Made by a program: the position numbers and the translations under genes. Under the pieces are notes generated by a model. That model was not told where the DNA came from. It saw nothing but the letters and a program-made list of their open reading frames with translations, and did not search any database. DNA of 5,430 nucleotides, taken from Deltaproteobacteria bacterium (GTDB lineage Bacteria > Desulfobacterota > Syntrophia > Syntrophales > Fen-1087). Shown piece after piece: positions 1 to 5,430 of this stretch (its first letter is position 1; each line of letters opens with the position of its first letter). Where the stretch lies: positions 1 to 5,430 of the forward strand of contig JAPLJM010000234.1 of the NCBI GenBank assembly GCA_026388595.1. The letters run 5' to 3'.

Positions 1-1177
1 CTTTTAGTCTCTTCGAGAAATCATCAAGGATATTCATATAATTGATATATGCGTCATAGGGCGAGGGATAGGGATTGAAGTATCGATGCACATCGCCGTC
101 GGCAGACCATTTGGTGCACATATAATAAAAATGATCGGATGTCTGGAGCATCCGCCAGTCCTGCAAGCTTTGCCGGTCACGCCGGCAACGAACGTCAGCC
201 TCCAGTTGGTACAGGGTTTGAATTGCATCTTTCTGCATAGCACTTCCCAGCCAGGCGGTCAAGTCCCGCTCCCGGTCGGCCCAGGACAGAGCGTCCGGCA
301 CATTCAACAGGGCCACAGGATCATGGCTTGCCGCCGCCTCTGCGGGCGTTTGAAAACGGAAAGAGGATTTTATTAAGATGGCTGAAGAAAAGGTCCCGAG
401 GAAATCAAAAATACCGCTGTCCGCCCAATGATGTTCCCCAAAGGTTTCGTAGTCCATAAAAAGATTGACAACGGCATCGTCCGCATCAATGCGGTGGATC
501 CAGTTGGCAAACTTCTCCGCCGTGAGCGGATATTCCGGCCATGCCCGGTCGGAAAAGCGAAAGGCGATATCATCGGAAAGCCCGTGGTTTCTCAACAGGA
601 GCTTCAATGTCCCGCAGCCGGCAGGCTGATAAACACAATTCGGACTGCGCCCGTCGAGGATCCGCTCGGCCCCTTCGGCCAGGATTGCACGGTATCCCAT
701 CTTTTCAACCACATGGGCCAGGTCATTGTTATAGATAAGTTCCGTATGGCGAAAAGTGGTCGGCGTCTGGCCGAAAAGCGATTTAATTTTTCGTTTATGT
801 TGCAGGACCTGCCGTTTGAATTCTTTCAAGGAAAACAGAAAAGCAAGCGAATGGCAGTATGTTTCATTCAGAAACTCCACGCACCCCGTATCGGCCAGCG
901 CTTTGAAGCTGTCCAGCACATCGGGGCGGTCTTTTTCGAGTTGCTCCAGCAGGACTCCCGTCAGGGAAAAGGCGATCCGGAAGGCGCCGGTGTGGCGGCG
1001 GATCAGATCCAGTAGAATACGGTTGGCCGGCAGGTAGCATTTCTCCGCCACCCTGTCAAGCAGCCGGCGGTTCTCCTTCACGTCTTCGTAGGTGCGGCCC
1101 TGACTGATATCAAAAAAGGTATAATGCCGCAACCGGCGAGGCTGATGGGCCTGAAAATAAAGGCAGATCACAGGCAT
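1..1177 (-). CDS. GH57 alpha-amylase-like glycoside hydrolase, partial (C-terminus beyond left edge)
   Basis: Family GH57 enzymes hydrolyse or transfer alpha-glucan chains with retention of configuration, usually on glycogen or maltodextrin in the cytoplasm. The frame is open for 392 codons from the ATG at 1177 to the window edge. GH57 landmarks appear in order: QAHQP (residues 9-13, region 1); VEFLNETYCHSL (100-111, region 2); FRHTELIYNN (142-151), where Glu146 fits the nucleophile; FMDYETFGEH (240-249), where Asp242 fits the acid/base; and TSDHFYYM (about 346-353, region 5). Both catalytic residues are therefore kept, unlike in catalytically dead relatives of this family. No signal peptide is visible. 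The start is backed by TGAGGA 9 nt upstream. The gene lies 32 bp downstream of a GT4 glycosyltransferase on the same strand, which supports joint alpha-glucan metabolism. Whether it is an amylase, a branching-type or a transferase enzyme cannot be told from this part. Confidence 0.93.
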   Translation of the reverse strand, partial: MPVICLYFQAHQPRRLRHYTFFDISQGRTYEDVKENRRLLDRVAEKCYLPANRILLDLIRRHTGAFRIAFSLTGVLLEQLEKDRPDVLDSFKALADTGCVEFLNETYCHSLAFLFSLKEFKRQVLQHKRKIKSLFGQTPTTFRHTELIYNNDLAHVVEKMGYRAILAEGAERILDGRSPNCVYQPAGCGTLKLLLRNHGLSDDIAFRFSDRAWPEYPLTAEKFANWIHRIDADDAVVNLFMDYETFGEHHWADSGIFDFLGTFSSAILIKSSFRFQTPAEAAASHDPVALLNVPDALSWADRERDLTAWLGSAMQKDAIQTLYQLEADVRCRRDRQSLQDWRMLQTSDHFYYMCTKWSADGDVHRYFNPYPSPYDAYINYMNILDDFSKRLK

Positions 1178-1186
1178 GGTCCGACA

Positions 1187-1192
1187 TCCTCA
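1187..1192 (-). promoter_or_regulatory. Shine-Dalgarno site of the GH57 gene
   Basis: The minus strand reads TGAGGA, followed by 9 nt and then the ATG at 1177. It supports this ATG as the GH57 start. A second ATG overlapping the site (1187-1185) is out of frame. Confidence 0.6.
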
Positions 1193-1209
1193 CAATGACA
1201 AAAACACGC

Positions 1210-2481
1210 TCAATTTTCTTTTCGGAAAGGGGGGAAAAGGGAACGGTAAATTTCCCGGATTTTCATAGCCGCGCCTTCCCATTGAATCTGTTGCAACTCT
1301 TCCCGTGACCGCTCAATCATGTCCGCCGTCAGTGCCGGACGTCGGAGGACCGCGATTATTTTATCGGCCATTTCCGCCACGTCCCAGAAATCCACCTTCA
1401 GGACGTGGTGGAGGATTTCCGACACACCGGACTGCCGGGAAATGATCACCGGGACATCACAGCGCATGGCCTCCAGGGGCGTTATCCCGAAGGGTTCCGA
1501 CACCGAGGGCATCACATAAAGATCACAGTCGGCAAAGGCCTGTTCCACCGCTTCACCCGTCAGGAAGCCCGTAAAGTGAAAGTTCCCGCCGATCCCCAGT
1601 TCGGCAACACGTTTAACCATCCGCGGCATCATATCCCCGTCGCCGGCCATCATGAAGGTGACCTGGGGCAGTGCCTGCAGGACCCTGGCCGCCGCTTCAA
1701 TAAAATAATCCGGCCCTTTCTGGAAAGTGATCCGGCCGAGAAAAAGAACGACCTTTCGCGCCGGATCCTTCTCGATGCGATCGCCTGGCGTCCAGTTGCT
1801 TTGTCTCACGGCATTGTGGACGACAGCGACCTTCGCAGGGTCCACGCCGTAACGATCAACGATGGTGCTTTTGGTATAATGACTGACGGCAATTACCTGA
1901 TCCGCCGCTTCCATCCCGTACCGTTCAATGTCATAAATATCCTGATTGATGTTCTCGCCCGAACGGTCAAATTCCAGGGCATGGATGTGCAGGACAAAAG
2001 GGCGTCCACTGGCCTTTCTGGCTTCAATTCCCGCAAAGACGGTCATCCAGTCGTGGGCATGAATGATGTCAAAGGAATGTTCGCGGGCAATGATACCGGC
2101 AACCTTCCCGTAGCGGATGGATTCGGAAATCAGGTCAGCCCCGTAATTCCCGGTGATTGCCAACAGCGGGTCGCCGGATGGGCCGGTCAAGAGGGAGCGG
2201 TAATGGCTGTCATTCAGGTATGGCCTTAACGAGGATTGAACGGCGCGGAGCGTCAGACCTTGCCAGGCGGCAGGCGCATCACGATCCGCAGGCGGCAGGG
2301 GAATCTGCGATGCCGCAATCAGTTTAACCTTGCCGGACGACGTTTCACCCTCCCAGCGGGGGATGACAAAAACGACAGAGTGACCCAAACCGGTCAGGGC
2401 CTGGGTCATACCAAAACAGGCCGTCCCCAGGCCCCCGCTGATACAGGGAGGGAATTCCCATCCGAACATGAGAATCTGCAT
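1210..2481 (-). CDS. GT4 glycosyltransferase, glycogen/starch-synthase-like
   Basis: This is a 423-residue GT-B fold retaining glycosyltransferase. It transfers a sugar from a nucleotide donor, probably to extend an alpha-glucan. The N-terminal acceptor domain starts with FGWEFPP and SGGLG (15-19) and contains HAHDW (141-145), as in glycogen synthases. The C-terminal donor domain has GRITFQKG (249-256; Arg250 and Lys255 fit the phosphate-binding Arg/Lys pair), AGDG (279-282), and SEPFGITPLEA (328-338) with the E-x7-E pair Glu329/Glu337, then SGVSEIL (351-357). At the KxGGL position of ADP-glucose GT5 synthases the lysine is replaced (Ile14), so it belongs with GT4 and the donor (ADP-, UDP- or other) is open. 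No signal peptide or membrane segment is seen. The start lacks a strong ribosome site (only a weak GGGAC about 13 nt upstream), but the N-terminus begins exactly where the family does. It sits 74 bp after lolA and 32 bp before GH57, and probably works with the latter. I do not give it the glgA symbol because of the GT4-type motif. Confidence 0.9.
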   Translation of the reverse strand: MQILMFGWEFPPCISGGLGTACFGMTQALTGLGHSVVFVIPRWEGETSSGKVKLIAASQIPLPPADRDAPAAWQGLTLRAVQSSLRPYLNDSHYRSLLTGPSGDPLLAITGNYGADLISESIRYGKVAGIIAREHSFDIIHAHDWMTVFAGIEARKASGRPFVLHIHALEFDRSGENINQDIYDIERYGMEAADQVIAVSHYTKSTIVDRYGVDPAKVAVVHNAVRQSNWTPGDRIEKDPARKVVLFLGRITFQKGPDYFIEAAARVLQALPQVTFMMAGDGDMMPRMVKRVAELGIGGNFHFTGFLTGEAVEQAFADCDLYVMPSVSEPFGITPLEAMRCDVPVIISRQSGVSEILHHVLKVDFWDVAEMADKIIAVLRRPALTADMIERSREELQQIQWEGAAMKIREIYRSLFPPFRKEN

Positions 2482-2555
2482 GGCGTTGCTGTCCCGTCAG
2501 GATTAAAGAACCGGCCTAAAAATCAATGAGGAACTGACTTTCTACAAAACCGTCG

Positions 2556-3308
2556 TTATTGCGTCACGTTGAAGATTTCCACACCCCGCGGCGGCTTGAA
2601 ATGAAATAATGCTTCCGACAGTTGATTATTGGTTTTGATGTTCTGAAAACGGATGCGCGTGAGATTGCCATAGGCATCGGAAAAACTGCATTGGCTTATG
2701 TGGAAACCTGTCCGGTCAACCGTCAGGTTCAGCCGATCCACCCCAAGGTCCGCTTGCTTCGGAGTGAGGACCAGCAGGTAATTGCCCGATTTATCCGTCG
2801 CCTCGGGCGTCGCAAATCTTATTTGAAAATCCTCCTGGAGTTTGCCGATGCCGGACAAAAAACGGATGATCAATTTTGATTTATACATTGCTTCAGCATC
2901 CTGAACATATACAACGCGATCTTCCGGAACATAGAGCCAGGCTTTTTGAGGATTAATGACAAGCTTTTTGGATTTCGGCCGCGTATATTCCCAGTACATC
3001 CGCTTGGGATTTTTGAAGTATACGGTCCCTTCCTCCCGTTCCGTCTTTTTGATCGACTGAATGGTCAGCTCCTGAACAAACTTCGCCTTCATATCCTGCG
3101 TATTGTCATAAATTTCCTGCATCTTGAGGATCAACTGTTCCAGGGATAGCATTTCGACGGCCTCGGCGCGGGTCATCGACGGGATTATGAGGAGCATGGC
3201 CGCTGCCAGCGCATATAAAACGAAAAAAGGAGAAAATCCCTTTATCATCCTGATATTAAAGAGCCGGGAAAATGCAAAAAACTGGCATGATTTTTTCAAG
3301 GGGTTCAT
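2556..3308 (-). CDS. lolA: Outer-membrane lipoprotein carrier protein LolA
   Basis: LolA is the periplasmic chaperone that takes lipoproteins from the LolCDE transporter and delivers them to the outer membrane. The 250-residue product has a hydrophobic segment (about 26-43) ending in SMTRA-EA, a likely signal peptidase I site near residue 48. The mature part of about 200 residues matches the family's size. Family features are KFVQE (76-80), the strand block GTVYFKNPKRMYWEYTRP (94-111), LVLTPK (179-184), a SDAYGN...RIRFQNIK segment (210-225) and the C-terminal FHFKPPRGVEIF (235-246). The start is uncertain. Met1 has a GGAG only 2 nt upstream, a TTG at codon 4 sits 11 nt from that same site, and Met21 (3248) would give a more normal 28-residue signal peptide but has no clear ribosome site. 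It lies 238 bp from ilvE, and a GT4 gene follows on the same strand. I found no convincing sigma-70 promoter in the AT-rich stretch upstream. The fold also occurs in related sorting proteins, but the match is good throughout. Confidence 0.93.
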   Translation of the reverse strand: MNPLKKSCQFFAFSRLFNIRMIKGFSPFFVLYALAAAMLLIIPSMTRAEAVEMLSLEQLILKMQEIYDNTQDMKAKFVQELTIQSIKKTEREEGTVYFKNPKRMYWEYTRPKSKKLVINPQKAWLYVPEDRVVYVQDAEAMYKSKLIIRFLSGIGKLQEDFQIRFATPEATDKSGNYLLVLTPKQADLGVDRLNLTVDRTGFHISQCSFSDAYGNLTRIRFQNIKTNNQLSEALFHFKPPRGVEIFNVTQ

Positions 3309-3444
3309 AACTCCATCTGGGAAACGACTTAAGTTGCAGTGATTACACGGTGGTATTCTATCTATCTGTTTTCATTAATATATTATGCTGCTTAATCGGG
3401 GTGCATTGCGGTAAATAATTGCCTCTATTGAGCACTTACAACCG

Positions 3445-3477
3445 CTATCAACAACCTTATCAACAACGTTTTCAACA
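3445..3477 (+). repeat. Three 12-bp iterated 9-mers resembling DnaA boxes
   Basis: Three 9-mers start exactly 12 bp apart: CTATCAACA (3445-3453), TTATCAACA (3457-3465) and TTTTCAACA (3469-3477). The middle one differs from the DnaA-box consensus TTATCCACA at one position and the others at two. A fainter fourth unit may precede them at 3433-3441. They lie between the ilvE stop and the lolA start. The iteration is seen directly. DnaA binding is inference from similarity, and another regulator or simple slippage repetition would also fit. Confidence 0.45.
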
Positions 3478-3495
3478 TGCCTGTGAGTTGCAACC

Positions 3496-3515
3496 TCAAG
3501 TGCCCGTATCAAGTG
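3496..3515. repeat. Short direct repeat TCAAGTG, 13-bp period
   Basis: TCAAGTG occurs at 3496-3502 and again at 3509-3515, just past the DnaA-box-like units and within the spacer downstream of ilvE. It is next to a near-palindrome centred on TTGCAA (about 3483-3497). No function is assigned. A 7-mer repeat may be chance. Confidence 0.25.
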
Positions 3516-3533
3516 AAATTTCAAAGACCGCGA

Positions 3534-3544
3534 CAGACAGTCTG
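3534..3544. repeat. Palindrome CAGACAGTCTG just after the ilvE stop
   Basis: A perfect 5-bp inverted repeat around a single base lies 3 bp downstream of the ilvE stop codon. It is too short, and lacks a U-run on the minus strand, to be called an intrinsic terminator. It could be a small operator or chance. Confidence 0.3.
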
Positions 3545-3546
3545 CC

Positions 3547-4620
3547 TCAATGGATCCTGATCCGCCAACCGAAGGGATCTTCCTTCTCTCCATACTGGAT
3601 CTGAAGGATTTCATTATACAATCTTTCCGTCAGGGAACCGATTTTGCCTTCATTGATGATGTGGTCTGTGCCCTTATAAAACATTTGGCCCACAGGTGAA
3701 ACGATCGCCGCTGTGCCGGAGGCAAAGGCTTCCCTCAGCGTCCCTTTGGTCAGGGCGGCGAGGATCTCATCCATCGACAGGGGCCTTTCCGACACCTGCA
3801 TCCCCCAGCTTCTGGCCATCTGGATAACGGAATCACGGGTCACCCCGGGAAGGATCGATCCGGTCAGGGGGGACGTGATCAGTTCATCCCCGATCCGGAA
3901 AAATATATTGCTGGTCCCCACCTCTTCCACATATTTCCTTTCCACGGCGTCGAGCCACAGGACCTGCGTATACCCCTTTTTCATGGCGATTTTACTGGCA
4001 TACAGACTGGCGGCGTAATTGCCCGCCGCCTTGCAGTATCCAATGCCGCCCTTCACGGAGCGGACATAGTCTTCGCTCACATAAATCTTTGTCGGGCTGA
4101 ATCCCTCGGTGTAATAGGCGCCCACGGGTCCGATGACAATGAAAAACAGATATGCATTTGCCTCATGAACCCCCAGGGCCGCCTCCGTGGCAATCATGGT
4201 GGGCCTGATATAGAGCGATGTCCCCTGACCTTTGGGAAGCCACTGTTTGTCCAGAATGACCAGCTTCTTGATCGCCTCGAGAAAAAGGTCCGGATCCACC
4301 GTGGGCATGCAGAGCCGCTCTGCAGACGCATTCATCCGTTTAAGATTCTCCAGGGGTCGGAAGAGATAGATTTCGCCCCCTTTGCCATGGTAAGCCTTCA
4401 GCCCTTCAAAGATAAGCTGGCCGTAATGAAGGCAAAGGGCCGTCGGATCGAGGGAGATATCGCGATAAGGTTCAATGACAGGATCATACCAGCCGCGATC
4501 TTCATGATATTTCATGTTAAAGAAATGATCGGTAAATTTTTTCCCGAAACCAAGCTGAGACTCATCCGTGGGGATGGGTTTTCTCTTTTCCGGCGTGATC
4601 TTGGTAATCCTGATTTCCAT
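3547..4620 (-). CDS. ilvE: Branched-chain amino acid aminotransferase
   Basis: A PLP-dependent fold-type IV aminotransferase that interconverts leucine, isoleucine and valine with their 2-oxo acids using glutamate/2-oxoglutarate, the last step of branched-chain synthesis in the cytoplasm. The 357-residue length and the N-terminal region with FTDHFFNMKYHEDRGW (29-44) point to the longer, eukaryote-like BCAT subgroup rather than the roughly 309-residue E. coli type. Key parts are HYGQLIFEGLKAY (65-77), IRPTMIATE (138-146), GGIGYCKAAGNYAASL (191-206) with Lys197 as the PLP-binding lysine, YVEEVGTSNIF (230-240) with Glu233 fitting the pyridine-nitrogen partner, GSILPGVTRDSV (254-265) and SGTAAIVSPVG (301-311). 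The redox CxxC of mammalian mitochondrial BCAT is absent at the last site. I start at 4620 because AAGAAGGGGG lies 8 nt upstream and the protein then begins MEIRI. An upstream in-frame ATG (4650) would add 10 residues and place that ribosome site inside the coding region. The comM remnant ends 62 bp upstream. Confidence 0.95.
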   Translation of the reverse strand: MEIRITKITPEKRKPIPTDESQLGFGKKFTDHFFNMKYHEDRGWYDPVIEPYRDISLDPTALCLHYGQLIFEGLKAYHGKGGEIYLFRPLENLKRMNASAERLCMPTVDPDLFLEAIKKLVILDKQWLPKGQGTSLYIRPTMIATEAALGVHEANAYLFFIVIGPVGAYYTEGFSPTKIYVSEDYVRSVKGGIGYCKAAGNYAASLYASKIAMKKGYTQVLWLDAVERKYVEEVGTSNIFFRIGDELITSPLTGSILPGVTRDSVIQMARSWGMQVSERPLSMDEILAALTKGTLREAFASGTAAIVSPVGQMFYKGTDHIINEGKIGSLTERLYNEILQIQYGEKEDPFGWRIRIH

Positions 4621-4628
4621 GCGTCTAA

Positions 4629-4638
4629 CCCCCTTCTT
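4629..4638 (-). promoter_or_regulatory. Strong Shine-Dalgarno site deciding the ilvE start
   Basis: The minus strand reads AAGAAGGGGG and is separated by 8 nt from the ATG at 4620. This favours that start over the in-frame ATG at 4650, which has no comparable site. Confidence 0.7.
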
Positions 4639-4682
4639 TGCAAAATTCATTCACGGACAGTAACATTGCATCACCTTTACCA

Positions 4683-5174
4683 TTAAATCATCCGCCGATC
4701 AAGGTTTCTGTATTGAATCGCTTCCGCCACATGAGCGGCGAAAATCTGTTCATTATCCCCGAGATCGGCGATGGTCCGGGCCACTTTCAATATTCTTGAA
4801 TAAGCCCGGGCACTTAAACCCAGTTTATCGATGGCCATTTCCAGAAGTCGCTGAGATTCATCATCAATGACGCAGAACTGCCTGATCTGCTTGTCGGACA
4901 TTCGTGCATTGCATAACGTCTCCAAGCCCCGGAAACGCTTTTCCTGTCGGAACCGGGCGTTTTCGATCCGGCCCTTGATCACGGCGGAAGATTCTCCACT
5001 GTGAGTTTTCTTAAGGTCACGGTATCTTACAGCGGGAACATCAATATGGATATCAATCCGATCCAACAGGGGCCCGGAAATCTTCGCCTGATACTGACGG
5101 ATCTGCTGGAGCGTGCACCGGCAGGCTTTGTGCGAATCGCCGTAATGACCGCAGGGACATAGATGCGGGTATCT
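4683..5174 (-). pseudogene. comM: ComM/YifB Mg-chelatase-like AAA+ protein, C-terminal remnant
   Basis: ComM (YifB) is a hexameric AAA+ helicase that promotes branch migration during natural transformation. Full-length members have about 500 residues: an N-terminal Lon-protease-like domain, an AAA+ domain and a C-terminal Mg-chelatase domain. Only about the last 160 residues are present. The open frame shows the paired-cysteine motif CPCG...CRC (Cys codons at 5159, 5153, 5123, 5117), then ISGPLLDRIDIHIDVPAV, and the C-terminal helical domain with GLSARAYSRILKVARTIADL near the end. An in-frame TAA at 5177-5175 closes the frame on the upstream side. There is no ATG, GTG or TTG between it and the TTG at 5066, so an automatic call would probably begin there (127 residues). 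Walker A and B and the whole N-terminal domain are missing, and the other two upstream minus-strand frames, read to about 5280, do not carry them. I infer a non-functional remnant produced by rearrangement. A chimeric assembly would look the same. Confidence 0.85.
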
Positions 5175-5180
5175 TTACCC
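5167..5180. repeat. Small hairpin at the comM breakpoint
   Basis: GGGTA-TCTT-TACCC forms a perfect 5-bp stem with a 4-nt loop. It lies within 10 bp of where ComM homology ends and contains the in-frame stop. On the plus strand it is followed by ACTTTTTG, so it is weakly terminator-like, but the stem is short. It may mark the end of an inserted or recombined segment. Confidence 0.35.
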
Positions 5181-5209
5181 ACTTTTTGTTATCTCTTACC
5201 ATACCGCGC

Positions 5210-5430
5210 GTGTATGATCAACAAAATGGATATCCCAAATCTCCAAAAAAGATTGGTGAGCGCATCCGCAAGCGGAGAATGGATCTAAAACTTTTCCAAA
5301 GGGATGTCGCTGGGATTATCGGTGTTACAGAAAACACAATCAATAACTGGGAAAATTGTGAAATAAAGCCTGAAAATCAATTGTATGAACCCCAGGGCAA
5401 TCCCTGGACCCTTTCAAAGAACCGACCCAG
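5210..5430 (+). CDS. XRE-type helix-turn-helix protein, partial or degenerate
   Basis: A DNA-binding protein of the Cro/CI (XRE) type, probably a transcriptional regulator of unknown target. From the GTG at 5210 the frame is open for 73 codons to the edge. Residues 14-30 read KIGERIRKRRMDLKLFQ, followed by the helix-turn-helix core RDVAGIIGVTENTINNWEN (31-49), where Gln30, Ala34, Gly38, Thr43 and Trp47-Glu48 fit the family pattern. The YPKSPKKIGERIRKRRMDL lead-in is, from memory, typical of small XRE proteins common in Deltaproteobacteria. After residue 55 the sequence (NQLYEPQGNPWTLSKNRP) no longer resembles the closing helices of the domain, and the other two frames do not restore them. This suggests disruption near 5375. 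The start is weak: there is no ribosome site, TTG at 5186 is an alternative, and the frame stays open leftwards across the comM breakpoint, so the 5' end may also be lost. It is the only plus-strand gene here and does not belong to the minus-strand gene set. Confidence 0.6.
   Translation, partial: MYDQQNGYPKSPKKIGERIRKRRMDLKLFQRDVAGIIGVTENTINNWENCEIKPENQLYEPQGNPWTLSKNRP
5392..5407. repeat. Inverted repeat CCAGGG-CAAT-CCCTGG
   Basis: A perfect 6-bp stem with a 4-nt loop lies within an outer TGAA...TTCA pairing (5386-5389 and 5412-5415). It falls just where the HTH reading frame stops looking like its family. It could be the edge of a repetitive or mobile element, or a short RNA hairpin. The other end is outside the window. 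Confidence 0.35.

Noticed and set aside
428..1015. Plus-strand open frame of 195 codons opposite GH57
   Set aside because: It overlaps the GH57 frame, which holds all expected catalytic motifs. There is no ribosome site or domain in the antisense frame.
1405..2229. Long plus-strand open frame (274 codons) opposite the GT4 gene
   Set aside because: It is antisense to a gene with clear family motifs. Its translation shows no recognisable domain, and the openness follows from the codon bias of the real gene.
3345..3420. Possible sigma-70 promoter for lolA in the AT-rich stretch
   Set aside because: TAATAT and TAGAAT can serve as -10 candidates, but no acceptable -35 hexamer lies 16-18 bp upstream of either.
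3375..3614. Minus-strand frame of 79 codons covering the ilvE-lolA spacer
   Set aside because: It overlaps the end of ilvE by 68 bp in another frame, has no ribosome site, and crosses the repeat region. No recognisable protein features.
4651..4683. Ten-codon minus-strand reading frame (MVKVMQCYCP) overlapping the comM stop, possible leader peptide for ilvE
   Set aside because: It has only two valines and no leucine or isoleucine run, and no attenuator hairpins or terminator follow before ilvE.
4165..4686. Plus-strand open frame of 173 codons opposite ilvE
   Set aside because: It is the shadow of ilvE, and its translation shows no family features.
5161..5280. Possible frameshift instead of truncation in comM
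   Set aside because: I translated the upstream minus-strand sequence and found no ComM residues such as the usual AAMNP before CPCG, nor AAA+ motifs in any frame.
5384..5430. Possible new gene start (ATG at 5385, plus strand)
   Set aside because: There is no ribosome site, and only about 15 codons fit before the window edge. Nothing recognisable.

Overview
The window looks like chromosomal DNA from a Gram-negative bacterium. A Deltaproteobacteria-type anaerobe of the Syntrophus/Smithella sort is my best guess. The grounds are a LolA lipoprotein carrier (so an outer membrane), intermediate GC, a GH57 plus GT4 alpha-glucan gene pair, and an HTH protein of a type I associate with that group. 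No rRNA or marker gene is present, so the taxonomy is inference.

Layout, right to left along the minus strand: a 5'-truncated comM (Mg-chelatase-like AAA+ protein) remnant (4683-5174); ilvE, branched-chain aminotransferase (3547-4620); a 238-bp spacer rich in short repeats; lolA (2556-3308); a GT4 glycogen-synthase-like glycosyltransferase (1210-2481); and a GH57 alpha-amylase-like glycoside hydrolase that runs off the left edge (1-1177). Gaps are 62 bp (comM to ilvE), 238 bp (ilvE to lolA), 74 bp (lolA to GT4) and 32 bp (GT4 to GH57). I see no convincing terminator between lolA and GH57, so these three may be co-transcribed. The only plus-strand gene with support is an XRE-type HTH fragment at the right end (5210 to edge).

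GT4 and GH57 form a coherent pair: a retaining GT-B enzyme and an alpha-glucan-active hydrolase or transferase, probably acting on a glycogen-like polymer. LolA and IlvE are housekeeping functions with no evident link to them.

The least ordinary part is the right end. ComM homology stops abruptly at about 5160, just before its CPCG motif, with an in-frame stop immediately upstream and a small hairpin at the breakpoint. Beyond it lies an HTH gene on the opposite strand whose domain also breaks off, at about 5375, next to another inverted repeat. This looks like a rearrangement scar. The second item worth checking is a set of three 9-mers resembling DnaA boxes, spaced exactly 12 bp apart, in the ilvE-lolA spacer. 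I found no convincing evidence of a wholly new biological system.
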